Both the position numbers and the translations under genes were made by a program. DNA of 64,000 nt. It comes from an uncultured Akkermansia sp. (GTDB lineage: Bacteria > Verrucomicrobiota > Verrucomicrobiia > Verrucomicrobiales > Akkermansiaceae). Within the stretch, counting starts at the first letter, position 1; each line of letters starts with the position of its first letter. The stretch is taken from the NCBI GenBank assembly GCA_949296365.1, contig CASFPZ010000001.1:1-64000 (forward strand), given 5' to 3'. Shown here one piece after another: positions 7,537 to 16,893 of this stretch. The notes under the pieces are model-generated. The model was not told the DNA's origin. It made no database searches and saw only the letters and a list, made by a program, of their open reading frames with translations.

Positions 7537-9915
7537 TTATTGGGAGAGTTTCCAGATTTCGGCCGCAGTCATGAGGAATGCTCCGACGCCGTAGACTTCC
7601 GTATTCTTTTTCTGGACATTTTTGGGGGAGGCCCCTACGGGCTGAACCCAGCAGAGTTTACCTTCCGTATCGACAGATTTTACCAAAGCTTCCCAACCTT
7701 TGCGGACGATAGGCAAATATTCGTCTTTGGGCAAGAGACCAGCGTTGATTCCATAGGCGAGAGCGTAGGTGATGAATCCTGTGGCGCTAGTTTCTGGGGC
7801 AGGGTAACTAGCTGGATCCAGCAGACTGGCATGCCAGCAACCGTCTGATTGTTGCAAGGAGGCAAGGCGTTTGCTCATGCTTAAGAACAATTGCTCGTAG
7901 AATGGGCGATAACGTTGGTCGTCTTTCGGCAATACCTTCAGTATTTCGGCTAATCCGCCCATGACCCAACCGTTACCACGGCCCCAGAATACTTTCTGGC
8001 CGTTAGCTTCTTTTTTCCCTATGTAAGACGCATCTCGGTAGAACAGGCATTCTTCAGGATCGTAGAGTTTGGCGTAGGTGGCCTTGTATTCGCTATCGGC
8101 AAATTCCATGTACTTTTTATCGCCTGTCAGCATATAGAGTTTGGCATATACAGGGGGAGCCATGAACAAAGCATCGCACCATGACCAACGCTCATAGTAC
8201 CTTGAAGAACCATGAACCATTTTAGCAGGGTCCAAATCCCGGTTAGCAATTACCCAGTCGGCACGAGCTTGAGTCGGCATTTTCATGATAGGATCACGGT
8301 GTTTGGCATACATGTCCAGGTAGGCTTGGCCCACGCAAATATCGTCTGCATGGTACATGTAGGGGCCGACCTGCCAGATCATCCTGCTGAATGTTTTGCG
8401 CAGCCATTTATCGTACTGAGGGTCTCCGCTCAATTCTGCCCAGTCGAACATACCAACATAAAGCGCACCGTTTAACCAACTGTAGGGAGCTCGACTTGAA
8501 TGCTGTTGTGGGAAATTCCTGATTTGCCAATCGGCAACTTTGCGAGCGACAGCCAGTATATCTTGTTTTTTGAAATTAGCCGAGGCAGGCGAGGCTAGCG
8601 TATTTGTACGAATAGCCGAATGGAAAGCAGTGAATCCTGGGTATTTGTAATTGTACATCCAGAGCACTCGCGATTCTGGCGATTGGTCGGAGACGACGAA
8701 TGGCCGAACATTGTCGCGCGACGATTCAGCTGTGACAGGGGTTGACTTCCAAGTTTTACCCATGTCGGCTGTTTCCCAACGTTCTATTTCGAACACATTT
8801 CGGATGGGGCGCGAGGTGTAGACGACGTTGGGATTATCGTGGTCAAGGTAGACTCCCCCCGAATAGTTACACTCGTATTCCGATCGATCTTTGAGGTAAT
8901 CGTTGCGCTGGAACCAACGTCCTGCGTTGACGATTTTGTGATTGTGCCATTTGTCTCCATCCCAACGAGCGTACCAGTACGAGTGTTCGGTCATTACGTG
9001 GCTGAACTGAGCATAGACGATTACCGGATTTTCATTGTTGTCAAAGGCCACATCCCAGATCCAGGCTTTGTTCATCGTTTTACTGGCATCATAGACAATA
9101 TCGCAGCGGGAAGGAGGTACTGGTCCTTGGCTTAGATCCTGGATCTTGCTGCCATTGGCTTTCCACAGGGCGCCGTTCTTATAGAAGGCGAAATAGATTG
9201 AGTTGGTAGGTTCATTGCGAGGATGGCCGTCTGTGAAAGCCAGAAAGATTTTATCTCTGCCGTTGTTGGCTGCTTTCAGATATGGCCGTACAGAACCTGT
9301 GGTATGTTCGTCCTGGATGAGGGTAATGGGTTTGCTCCAAGATTCCAAGTCGTCGGTATAAACCATGTTGGGTTTGTAGTTAGCGCCTCGGAATAAGAGA
9401 AAAATGCGCCCATTTTCTGCTGAAAGCTGGGCCGGATTAGTGTAGCAACTACCTAAACGGCCTTCGACATTGGGTCTAATAGTTTGTTCTGGCCCCCAGG
9501 CGGAAATATCCGACGGATTTTCTGTGATGCGGTACAGGATGTCCTGAGTTTTACCATGGGTCGAGTAAAAGGCTGCAATACGTTTGTTGGGGAGAACTAG
9601 GAACGACGGGTTGGCGTGGTCGTCATAGTTCAATTTGTGATGCAGCTTGAACGCGTTGTGTTTCCCCGTGTCGGGATTGTAGGAAAACGCAACGATGCTG
9701 CCCTGGTTGTCGACGGCTCCTCCAATGATGGAACCGTCGATCCAAATGGCTCGCGGATCCGAAAACCAACACCAGGCTCCATTGTCGCCAACGATTTCAT
9801 AGTCTTCCGCATAGGGGGGCATGGCAGGCGCTGCATGCGAATAGAGAGAAGAACTCGCCCAGAGACAAACGCTGCATGCGGCGAGAGGAAATAAGGATAT
9901 TAATGGCGAATCCAT
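7537..9915 (-). CDS. Secreted BNR-repeat and GH88/GH105 two-domain protein
   Basis: This is a 792-residue exported protein with two catalytic-type domains. The N-terminal half (about 40-430) resembles BNR_4 propeller proteins, with segments LNYDDHANPSFLVLPNKRIA and WIWDVAFDNNENPVIVYAQF. The C-terminal half (about 450-790) is an alpha/alpha-barrel of the GH88/GH105 unsaturated glucuronyl or rhamnogalacturonyl hydrolase type, with WSWCDALFMAPPVYAKL, GRGNGWVMGGL and PETSATGFITYALAYG. GH88/105 enzymes remove the 4,5-unsaturated uronic acid left by polysaccharide lyases, which fits the two lyase genes around it. I chose the start at 9915, which gives a signal peptide ending near ASSSLYSHAAPA; the longer frame from 10029 overlaps the upstream gene. 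The fusion order is unusual enough to note. Confidence 0.83.
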   Translation of the reverse strand: MDSPLISLFPLAACSVCLWASSSLYSHAAPAMPPYAEDYEIVGDNGAWCWFSDPRAIWIDGSIIGGAVDNQGSIVAFSYNPDTGKHNAFKLHHKLNYDDHANPSFLVLPNKRIAAFYSTHGKTQDILYRITENPSDISAWGPEQTIRPNVEGRLGSCYTNPAQLSAENGRIFLLFRGANYKPNMVYTDDLESWSKPITLIQDEHTTGSVRPYLKAANNGRDKIFLAFTDGHPRNEPTNSIYFAFYKNGALWKANGSKIQDLSQGPVPPSRCDIVYDASKTMNKAWIWDVAFDNNENPVIVYAQFSHVMTEHSYWYARWDGDKWHNHKIVNAGRWFQRNDYLKDRSEYECNYSGGVYLDHDNPNVVYTSRPIRNVFEIERWETADMGKTWKSTPVTAESSRDNVRPFVVSDQSPESRVLWMYNYKYPGFTAFHSAIRTNTLASPASANFKKQDILAVARKVADWQIRNFPQQHSSRAPYSWLNGALYVGMFDWAELSGDPQYDKWLRKTFSRMIWQVGPYMYHADDICVGQAYLDMYAKHRDPIMKMPTQARADWVIANRDLDPAKMVHGSSRYYERWSWCDALFMAPPVYAKLYMLTGDKKYMEFADSEYKATYAKLYDPEECLFYRDASYIGKKEANGQKVFWGRGNGWVMGGLAEILKVLPKDDQRYRPFYEQLFLSMSKRLASLQQSDGCWHASLLDPASYPAPETSATGFITYALAYGINAGLLPKDEYLPIVRKGWEALVKSVDTEGKLCWVQPVGASPKNVQKKNTEVYGVGAFLMTAAEIWKLSQ

Positions 9916-9947
9916 AAAGGAAAGATCATGGTTAAGAGTTGCGGTAG

Positions 9948-11885
9948 TTATTGAAGTGTAATCGTACAAGACCCTTGTTGGTCTAGTTCCTTGGATATCA
10001 ATGAAATACGGTAGACTTTGTCTCCCCACGTGCGTTTCAAAACAGGGTCGGTTAGCTCGATTGTTTCACTGTCAGCCTTTAATTGTTTAGGATTGTAGGA
10101 GAGTGTTAACGTACGCTTGTCGTGCGTCAACCGGATGTATCCCTCTTGGCTGAGATCTGGGGCAACCCAGCTCATATAGTGGTAGACATTGGGCTCTTTC
10201 GGCTTGGCGCCGAATGTAAACGTATCGGTCAACTTTAATCCTTTGTCAGACAATGTAAGAGCGCGTTTCCAAGATATGAGGTCGGCCTCTTTGGGGTAGG
10301 CGCGAGAGAGATCGAGAGAAAAAGTTCTTGTTTGGGTGTCGAAATTGACATGTTGGGCATGGAACTTTCCGCCTGGTTGTTGCGAAAATCCATTGATTAC
10401 AGGCACATTGTGGTAATCACTCTGCATTGTCCAAATCGAGTAACGCTCGCTGCTGAAAGTTTGGCGAGTGTAGGTGCCTACCCCTATGTCAATGAGGAAT
10501 GGTACTGTGTCGATGTACACCGAGAAGGTACCGACATCGTTGTGATTATGACTTTCATTGTTGTGTCCTCCTTTAGCAGCTACAAAGAACCCATTGTTGG
10601 GATTAGAGAAATAGCAAAACTGCGTCTCAGGGTACCAGGAAACAAGGCGCTTCTCGGTGTGGTGAATAGGAGCCTCTGCCTTGAGCTGAGACCGCGTTTC
10701 CAGCCATTCCAGCGTGCGGAACATATCTCTCCCCGATGGAGTTTTGAGTTTGTCCCCTGTCAGATGTAATTGATTGACAGCAAATGAAGTCATGGCTTTG
10801 CTGCCGCAAGCTTTGCCATAACTGTAAATCAAAGGGATATCACCCCAATTGCGAGCAGAGGCATCGGCAAAGTTGACGACCCATCCATTGCCGACAGACG
10901 AGTAGACGATGTATTCGCCCATGTCTCGCACTAGCGGATGTCGCAACAGATTGATCTTGCCGCCGGTTCCCATCGAGAGAATGTTTAAGTAATCGTACAA
11001 TTTCCCAGCTGCATGAGTCCAGTACGAGGGGCCTTCTTCACAGGCGCCATCGCCTTTTACGTAGTCGATGAATCGATCAACTGAGAGCATTGTACGGTAG
11101 ACACCTCGAACCATTTCCTCCTTGTCGTCGCACATTAACAAAATTATTTGCAGCATATTGGCATTGCACCAGGGATTCCAATTGTTGGCAAATGATCCCT
11201 TAGGCTTGTTGAGACCGCTCCAGTGAAAATTCTGGTTCATGTAGGGGTCGATCGCGCGGCGTCGAACTTCGCGACGAATCCGGTCTGAAAATAACGGATG
11301 AATTTTATCTAATTCATTGTGTAAAAAATAGTGAGTCCAGGCCATGAGGGCTGCAACATCTGCTGAAGTTAGATCGATGATCTGATCGCGGTCGTCTGGC
11401 AGGGAACGCCGACTCTTTTGTGATTTCAAATGGGCCGACAAAACCCACGAAGTCATTTCGCAGAAAAAATAGGTCCCATTGGCAATCTGTGGCAGGAATC
11501 GCCCTTTCCCCTCGGCTAGTTCAGCTACGACGAGCGCTCTCAGTGCCTGGCAATTTTCTCCGAACGGTTTTTCCATAATCGAACGGCTGCCGCTACGCTC
11601 AAATTCCAAATAATCGCTGGCTTTGACGACTTTCCATGGGAAATTGAGGTATTTTTCTCCTTGCCGGATGAGTTCTCTTTTGGAGTCTCCTGTAAATTGG
11701 TCCCAAGCTTCTCGATCTGTATAGGCTGGGTAAGGTACCCACGATTGGTCGGTAATGACTGAGGAACGAAGGTTGTCTTCGCTTTTGACTGTTTGTTCTA
11801 GCAATGCTCGTGGCTCAAATCCATTCGCAAAATCGCTGGCCACAACACTTGATAACAAACATAATCCAATTAATAAAGATTTCAT
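9948..11885 (-). CDS. Secreted heparinase II/III-family polysaccharide lyase
   Basis: This is a 645-residue exported lyase. The start at 11885 gives the signal peptide MKSLLIGLCLLSSVVASDF; the longer frame from 11963 would bury it. An alpha-barrel domain (about 60-370) includes FANNWNPWCNANMLQ, CEEGPSYWTHAAGKLYDYL and NFADASARN. It is followed by the heparinase II/III beta-sandwich with GGHNNESHNHNDVGTF near 440 and YHNVPVINGFSQ. The Asn, His and Tyr in these motifs match the beta-elimination active site of PL12/15/33-type lyases. The substrate is a uronate-containing polysaccharide; alginate, heparan and hyaluronan-type substrates cannot be separated by eye. It lies 32 bases upstream of the BNR-GH105 gene, probably in one transcript. 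Confidence 0.83.
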   Translation of the reverse strand: MKSLLIGLCLLSSVVASDFANGFEPRALLEQTVKSEDNLRSSVITDQSWVPYPAYTDREAWDQFTGDSKRELIRQGEKYLNFPWKVVKASDYLEFERSGSRSIMEKPFGENCQALRALVVAELAEGKGRFLPQIANGTYFFCEMTSWVLSAHLKSQKSRRSLPDDRDQIIDLTSADVAALMAWTHYFLHNELDKIHPLFSDRIRREVRRRAIDPYMNQNFHWSGLNKPKGSFANNWNPWCNANMLQIILLMCDDKEEMVRGVYRTMLSVDRFIDYVKGDGACEEGPSYWTHAAGKLYDYLNILSMGTGGKINLLRHPLVRDMGEYIVYSSVGNGWVVNFADASARNWGDIPLIYSYGKACGSKAMTSFAVNQLHLTGDKLKTPSGRDMFRTLEWLETRSQLKAEAPIHHTEKRLVSWYPETQFCYFSNPNNGFFVAAKGGHNNESHNHNDVGTFSVYIDTVPFLIDIGVGTYTRQTFSSERYSIWTMQSDYHNVPVINGFSQQPGGKFHAQHVNFDTQTRTFSLDLSRAYPKEADLISWKRALTLSDKGLKLTDTFTFGAKPKEPNVYHYMSWVAPDLSQEGYIRLTHDKRTLTLSYNPKQLKADSETIELTDPVLKRTWGDKVYRISLISKELDQQGSCTITLQ

Positions 11886-12108
11886 CAAACTAGAATACGC
11901 CCATATCAAGAGAAAAATTTCGTTGATTGAAAAATAGGAACCTATTGAACCGAGATGATTCAATTATTATTTTGTCTAAATCGAAAAAGGTTGGGCTTCA
12001 AGTACACATGTTAAGATGAACGAGAAAATAACTACAGGGACTACAATGCTGAAGGGTCCTTGATCCTTGCATGGCCTGTAGCCTCGTCCTGGTGTGATCA
12101 AGAAGATA

Positions 12109-13506
12109 CTACTTATCCCCGATAGGGGCACTCAGCCCGAATAGGGAGAGGATGCAATCCCGAACATTAGTAGCTGCGGAGATAGTCGGTGTCCCAGGAG
12201 GTGCGATGCACATAGGCTGGTCCATTTCATCGACGAGATCAGATCCGTGTGAACCACGAACTAAATCGCCGTTCAGTGGGACAATTTCCATGAGTGCCCG
12301 GAAACCTAGCTTTTTTTTCAGCAAAAATTGCGCGATGCGAAATTGAGGTAACTTGAGTGTTGGATCAATGAAGAGTTCTGCCGGGTCGTAACCGGGTTTC
12401 CTGTGAATGTCAATGCAACGCGCAAAGTCGGGCGCATTTTTGTCGTCGTCCCAAAAGTAATAAGAAAACCAGGCGTCCGGTTGGGCAACAGCGATGATAT
12501 CCGCGCAGCGTTCGGCAGTAGTCGGGGGCAATGAGTCCAGATTGGCTACGCGCAACTCCGCAATCATGGGCTCATTGTCCAACAGGCGCAGAACCTCGTT
12601 TTTCAGCGTCAAATCATTGAGGTAAATGTGTGCCGTTTGATGGTCAGCTACTGCAAAAACGCGAGAAGCGCCGCAATCCAGCATATCATGGCCGAGTTCT
12701 CGGCGGATACTGATCCAACCTTTGGAGCGAAAGATACGATTGAGAGCGAGGTTGCGTTTGGCTGGGGTGATGCCGTACTCACTAACAACCAGAGGTATTA
12801 CTCCTCGCTGCTGATAGAAATACACCAGTTCCATGGCCAAGTTGTCGGCTTCTTCTAAGGCAGGCTTCGAACGAGGGTCTTCAGGGCCAAACCGTTGTAG
12901 GTCGTAATCCAAATGAGGGAGATAGACGAGCGAGAGACTCGGCTTGTATTTTTCTTCTGTCCAACGTGCAGCCTGAACGATCCAGCGAGACGATGGGGCT
13001 CCAGCAGCAGGTCCCCAAAAATAGGGGAAAGGGAAATTGCCTAGATCGTGTTGGACGACATTAGCGAGGTCCATAGGCTGGGTATAGATGTTGAAGATTT
13101 TGCGACCGTCTGCTGGGTACATGGGGCGTGGAGTCATGCTCCAATTGACTTGAGAATACATATTGTACCACCAGAACAATTTGGCGCAGGTAAAACGATT
13201 CCCCAGTTGTTTTTTCAGAGTTTCCCAGATTTTTTCTCCGTGGACGAGTTTATCTGACTGTTTCCAGAATTGGACTTCGGCCATGGTTCGGTTGTACCAG
13301 CCGTTGCCAAGGATACCGTGGAATTCAGGAAGAAGCCCTGTGACATAGGTGGCTTGTGCGGTGCAGGTGACTGCGGGGAAGGCTGGTTTAAAACTGGAAC
13401 ACTGCTGGGATTGCGCCCATTTGTTCAATTGAGGCATTTGCGCCAACGTACGTTGTGACAAAGCAACGACGTTGATGACGGCAACTCGGGGAAACTCATC
13501 ATTCAT
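12109..13506 (-). CDS. Alkaline phosphatase / nucleotide pyrophosphatase-fold protein
   Basis: This 465-residue protein lacks a signal peptide and belongs to the type I phosphodiesterase/nucleotide pyrophosphatase fold. The candidate nucleophile Thr sits in FPAVTCTAQATYVTG near residues 43-57. Later metal-site segments are LPHLDYDLQRFG, VVSEYGITP and VRGSHGSD, which match the usual Asp/His, Asp-His and His-Gly motifs with substitutions. The first metal-site Asp of classic members is replaced: the N-terminus reads AVINVVALSQRTL with Asn. Related proteins with INVVGL occur in several phyla, so this is a subfamily trait rather than decay. The gene is divergent from RNase PH, with about 80 bases between them. 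Its substrate is unknown. Confidence 0.78.
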   Translation of the reverse strand: MNDEFPRVAVINVVALSQRTLAQMPQLNKWAQSQQCSSFKPAFPAVTCTAQATYVTGLLPEFHGILGNGWYNRTMAEVQFWKQSDKLVHGEKIWETLKKQLGNRFTCAKLFWWYNMYSQVNWSMTPRPMYPADGRKIFNIYTQPMDLANVVQHDLGNFPFPYFWGPAAGAPSSRWIVQAARWTEEKYKPSLSLVYLPHLDYDLQRFGPEDPRSKPALEEADNLAMELVYFYQQRGVIPLVVSEYGITPAKRNLALNRIFRSKGWISIRRELGHDMLDCGASRVFAVADHQTAHIYLNDLTLKNEVLRLLDNEPMIAELRVANLDSLPPTTAERCADIIAVAQPDAWFSYYFWDDDKNAPDFARCIDIHRKPGYDPAELFIDPTLKLPQFRIAQFLLKKKLGFRALMEIVPLNGDLVRGSHGSDLVDEMDQPMCIAPPGTPTISAATNVRDCILSLFGLSAPIGDK

Positions 13507-13585
13507 ACCGAAACTATGAACTTAAATTTCATAGAAAGTCGACCTTTCAATTTGTAATATTTTGCGAAATGCTCATCATACACCC

Positions 13586-14386
13586 ATGCAACGCCAGGAT
13601 CACCGTAGCGCGGATCAACTCCGCTCCGTATCGTTTACTCCTAATATCGCCCCTAATGCCGCAGCTTCTGTCCTTGCTTCATTTGGCAATACCAAGGTCA
13701 TCTGTGCCGTTACTATTGAAGAGGATGTGCCGCGATGGATGAAAGTGCAGAAAGTCGAAGGCGGATGGTTGACTGCTGAATATTCCATGCTTCCCTATTC
13801 GACGCTCGACCGCAAAAAACGCGATATTTCTACGGGCAAACTCGATGGACGCTCTAGCGAAATCCAACGTTTGATCGGTCGATCATTGCGTGCTGCTGTC
13901 GATCTTTCAAAGATCGGCCAACGTACTATCTGGATCGATTGCGATGTGCTGCAGGCAGACGGAGGTACTCGCACCGCGTCTATTACCGGTTCTGCCGTTG
14001 CGCTTGCTATGGCGCTCAATAAACTGGTAGCATCGGGCAAATTAGCCGCGAATCCGATGAAACGTATGGTGGCTGCTATCTCTGTGGGTATGCTTAAGGG
14101 AGAGCCTCTCCTTGATCTCTGCTATGTAGAAGACCGCGATGCTGATGTTGATATGAACCTGGTGATGACCGATCATGGCGAGTACGTTGAGATCCAGGGC
14201 TCAGGTGAAGAAGCTGTCTTTACAGAAACAGAACGCGAGGCTCTGATGAAACTTGCCAAGAAGGGGATCAATGAATTAATCCAACTCCAAAAGCAAGCTA
14301 TTGCCGAGGCAGACCGGCCAGATCCTGCTGCTTTAGCGGAACTTAGCTCAGTTTTTCGCTCATCTCAACATTTCGGTAAGAATTAA
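13586..14386 (+). CDS. rph: Ribonuclease PH
   Basis: This phosphate-dependent 3'-to-5' exoribonuclease trims tRNA 3' ends. The 266-residue protein carries the whole family signature: RSADQLRSVSFTPN at the start, LASFGNTKVICAVTIEE, GWLTAEYSMLPYST, the Arg-rich phosphate site GRSSEIQRLIGRSLRAAVDL, and IDCDVLQADGGTRTASITG. DLCYVEDRDADVDMNLVMT supplies the metal-binding aspartates. I chose the ATG at 13586 (MQRQDHRSAD) because family members begin immediately before this block; an upstream TTG at 13562 adds nothing recognisable. The C-terminus is about 20 residues longer than in Escherichia coli. The gene probably shares its promoter region with the divergent phosphodiesterase-like gene. Confidence 0.95.
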   Translation: MQRQDHRSADQLRSVSFTPNIAPNAAASVLASFGNTKVICAVTIEEDVPRWMKVQKVEGGWLTAEYSMLPYSTLDRKKRDISTGKLDGRSSEIQRLIGRSLRAAVDLSKIGQRTIWIDCDVLQADGGTRTASITGSAVALAMALNKLVASGKLAANPMKRMVAAISVGMLKGEPLLDLCYVEDRDADVDMNLVMTDHGEYVEIQGSGEEAVFTETEREALMKLAKKGINELIQLQKQAIAEADRPDPAALAELSSVFRSSQHFGKN

Positions 14387-14479
14387 CTTGCAGTGCCAGT
14401 GAATTTTTGTAATTTGAAAGAAATGATCGACGGATGCTCTCCGGATTGTCCATCGATAATGTTTAACCCTGCTAGACCC

Positions 14480-15202
14480 ATGAAAAACACATTCCATAAA
14501 AGAAACGCGCGACGGGGCTTTACCCTGATCGAATTGCTCGTTGTGATCGCAATTATTGCTGCGTTGGCTTCAGTCGCTTATGGCCCTATTCTCAACCAGC
14601 TCAATAAGGGCGACCAAAACATTGCCATGCAGAATATGAAGCAGTTAGGCCTCCTTCTGACTGACTTCTCAAACGAGTATGGCGCGTATCCCGATGATAG
14701 TACTGCCGCTCGAATCCAGGAAAAGTCTCCTGATACGAATTATGGAGCATTTACAGGTGAAACCTCTAATTGTTATCTCCGCCAGCTCTTGACCATCACC
14801 GACTCTGAAAAGAACTTCTATTGCAAATTGAACGGTGAAATGGGCCGTACTCACGAAGTTGATGAAAAGATCGCAAACGGGAAAGGATTGGAACGCGGTG
14901 AATGTGGGTTCGCCTATGTCATGAAAGAAAATAAGAGCGGGCTTCCTGTGCCGGACCTGAGAACTCCTGTTTTGATGACTCCTGTTTTAGATCCTGGCAT
15001 GACTGGCGCGGATGTGCAGTTTGATTACGATAGTTTCCGTGGCAGTGTCTTTGTCTTGAACCTTGACCAGTCTGTCAATACCAAGAAAATTGAAGATAAT
15101 GGCCCCGTTGAGGGAGGCGTCTTCCCGGAAAATAAGAGAACAGGTAACAGCACCGGTGAAAAATTCATCGTTTTGCCTCCAGACCTTGACGGCATTCAAT
15201 AA
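14480..15202 (+). CDS. Type IV pilin-like / pseudopilin protein
   Basis: This is a 240-residue prepilin-type protein. The ATG at 14480 gives a short basic leader ending RRGFTLIELLVVIAIIAALA, the canonical prepilin peptidase site (Gly before Phe, Glu at +5) and hydrophobic helix. Verrucomicrobia encode many such proteins, often as loose G-type pseudopilins of secretion systems. The globular part (about 50-240) contains YPDDSTA and CYLRQLL and no further domain I can name. Two PilT-type ATPases lie 31 kb downstream, but no pilin assembly gene is adjacent. A strong terminator follows at 15256-15288. Confidence 0.85.
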   Translation: MKNTFHKRNARRGFTLIELLVVIAIIAALASVAYGPILNQLNKGDQNIAMQNMKQLGLLLTDFSNEYGAYPDDSTAARIQEKSPDTNYGAFTGETSNCYLRQLLTITDSEKNFYCKLNGEMGRTHEVDEKIANGKGLERGECGFAYVMKENKSGLPVPDLRTPVLMTPVLDPGMTGADVQFDYDSFRGSVFVLNLDQSVNTKKIEDNGPVEGGVFPENKRTGNSTGEKFIVLPPDLDGIQ

Positions 15203-15255
15203 GTCCGGCTTTTGTTAAGGTTTTTTCTTAAAAACATTTTTTGTTTAATGACTAT

Positions 15256-15288
15256 GGGGCGTTCCTGAGATGGTTCGCCCCTTTTTTT
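15256..15288 (+). terminator. Rho-independent terminator
   Basis: GGGGCG (15256-15261) pairs with CGCCCC (15276-15281) and is followed by seven T. It ends the pilin-like transcript. Confidence 0.8.
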
Positions 15289-15392
15289 ATCTCGCTCATC
15301 AAACCGGTAAAACTTAGAATGGAACAGAAAACTTTCTAGTGAATGCGAGATATCAACAATTGCGAAGACAATACGATTAACGGAATAAAAAG

Positions 15393-16778
15393 ATGAATTC
15401 GCCCAACTCTGAACCACAGGGACTCCAATATTATGCCGTTCGAGGCGGCAAACGATGTGGCCCGTTTACTTATGCCGAATTACAGGATCAACATCGGCAT
15501 GGAGAAGGTAGCCCAGATGAATTTGTTTGGTGCCATGGGATGAAAGAGTGGAAACGATTCTCTCAACTTGTTCCACCGATACCATCAGGTGCTCCTTCTG
15601 ATTCAAGTCCTCCTACAGGTATGCCTTCGTTGGATGCTCCAAAACCACCTTCGTTTGCCTATTATGTAAATACATCGCAAGGTCTTTGCGGCCCCTTATC
15701 GCTTGACGAGCTGGAACGCATGCTCGATCAGGGTGTCATTAGCCGTGAAACTCTGGCATGGCGTCAGGGAACCTCCAATTGGGTGCCAATACGGCAGATC
15801 ATCTATTCTGGGCCAGATTGGGTTCATACTGCAGCCAATGCTGCTGCTGAATGGTTAAAGACGGATCGCCTCCGGAACTTTGACCTGAAAGTTTTTTTGA
15901 GTGACATATTCAAGCGCCATACAGAAGAAGAAATTAGCCAATTTTTTTGCATGGGAGGCCCAGAAACGACTCCGCCGTTACAATCAGTGAGGCCAGTGTG
16001 GCCATCTCCGTGGGTTTTTACACGAGTTTTAGGGTGGTCTTTGTTGCTATACATAGGATTTGAAGTGATGCTACACGAATTTGGGAGTCTTAATTTGATC
16101 CCTGGTTATATTTTTGCTGGGAATTTTGCTATACCATTTTCCTTTTTAGTCTTATTTGCCGAATTGAATATTCAACGGAATGTATCGTGGTTTTCAATTA
16201 TGAAGATGATGCTGGGGGGCGGAATGATTGCGATCTTTTTTTCGTTTATTCTTTACAATTACCTCCAGACAGAAACGCCAGTTTGGGCGGGGCCTATTGA
16301 AGAAATTGCCAAATTGGCAGCCGTTTTTTTTATGGCGAGGCGTCGGTATTGGGACGGGCGTATTTTGACGGGGTTGGCGTGTGGGGCTGCTGTTGGCGCA
16401 GGGTTTGCGGTGTTTGAAAGTGCGGGGTATGTCCTTGCCGCATTGTTAAATGACGAGGCGCCGACTTTAGTAATGGTCTTTCGCGCCATTTTAGCTCCAT
16501 TTGCCCATATTGTGTGGACAGCAATTACTGCTGGAGCTCTCTGGCGAGTTGCAGCCAACTTCAATCGTTTTGATCCTCAATGCCTGATCAAACAGGAATT
16601 TTTGCGTTTAGCCATTGTGCCTGTCGTCTTGCATATGCTTTGGAATTGTTCCCTTTTCAATTTTCTATTTGTTTTGAAGTATATTGTGTTGGGGGCAGTG
16701 GCTTGGCTTCTTGTCTTGCTCCTTGCTAATGAGGGGATTTCGCAGATTGCAAATGCTCAGAATTCTGCCAAGCGTTAA
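15393..16778 (+). CDS. Two GYF_2 domains fused to a PrsW-type intramembrane protease
   Basis: This is a 461-residue membrane protein. Two GYF_2-like modules lead: residues about 12-60 (LQYYAVRGGKRCGPFTYAEL) and about 85-140 (YYVNTSQGLCGPLSLDEL). A multi-spanning PrsW domain follows (about 205-455) with the glutamates and histidines expected for catalysis: IEEIAKLAAVFF, GAGFAVFESAGYV, APFAHIVWTAITA and VVLHMLWNC. PrsW in Bacillus subtilis cleaves an anti-sigma factor; here the target is unknown. GYF_2 modules are thought to bind proline-rich peptides or act as sensors, so the fusion suggests regulated proteolysis. The gene is monocistronic, preceded by a terminator. Confidence 0.82.
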   Translation: MNSPNSEPQGLQYYAVRGGKRCGPFTYAELQDQHRHGEGSPDEFVWCHGMKEWKRFSQLVPPIPSGAPSDSSPPTGMPSLDAPKPPSFAYYVNTSQGLCGPLSLDELERMLDQGVISRETLAWRQGTSNWVPIRQIIYSGPDWVHTAANAAAEWLKTDRLRNFDLKVFLSDIFKRHTEEEISQFFCMGGPETTPPLQSVRPVWPSPWVFTRVLGWSLLLYIGFEVMLHEFGSLNLIPGYIFAGNFAIPFSFLVLFAELNIQRNVSWFSIMKMMLGGGMIAIFFSFILYNYLQTETPVWAGPIEEIAKLAAVFFMARRRYWDGRILTGLACGAAVGAGFAVFESAGYVLAALLNDEAPTLVMVFRAILAPFAHIVWTAITAGALWRVAANFNRFDPQCLIKQEFLRLAIVPVVLHMLWNCSLFNFLFVLKYIVLGAVAWLLVLLLANEGISQIANAQNSAKR

Positions 16779-16893
16779 TCAAGAAATTCTGAGGTAGAGC
16801 TTGGGGCGATTGTTCTCTTCCGCGGCATGGAGACAGAATAGAGGGAGAGGACGGTTGTCATCGGGGATGGGTTGTTATACAACGTGAACCCGT

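Noticed and set aside
14480-15202. A type IV pilus operon around the pilin-like gene
   Set aside because: Only the pilin-like protein is present; no PilB, PilC or PilD homologue is nearby. The PilT genes lie far away.
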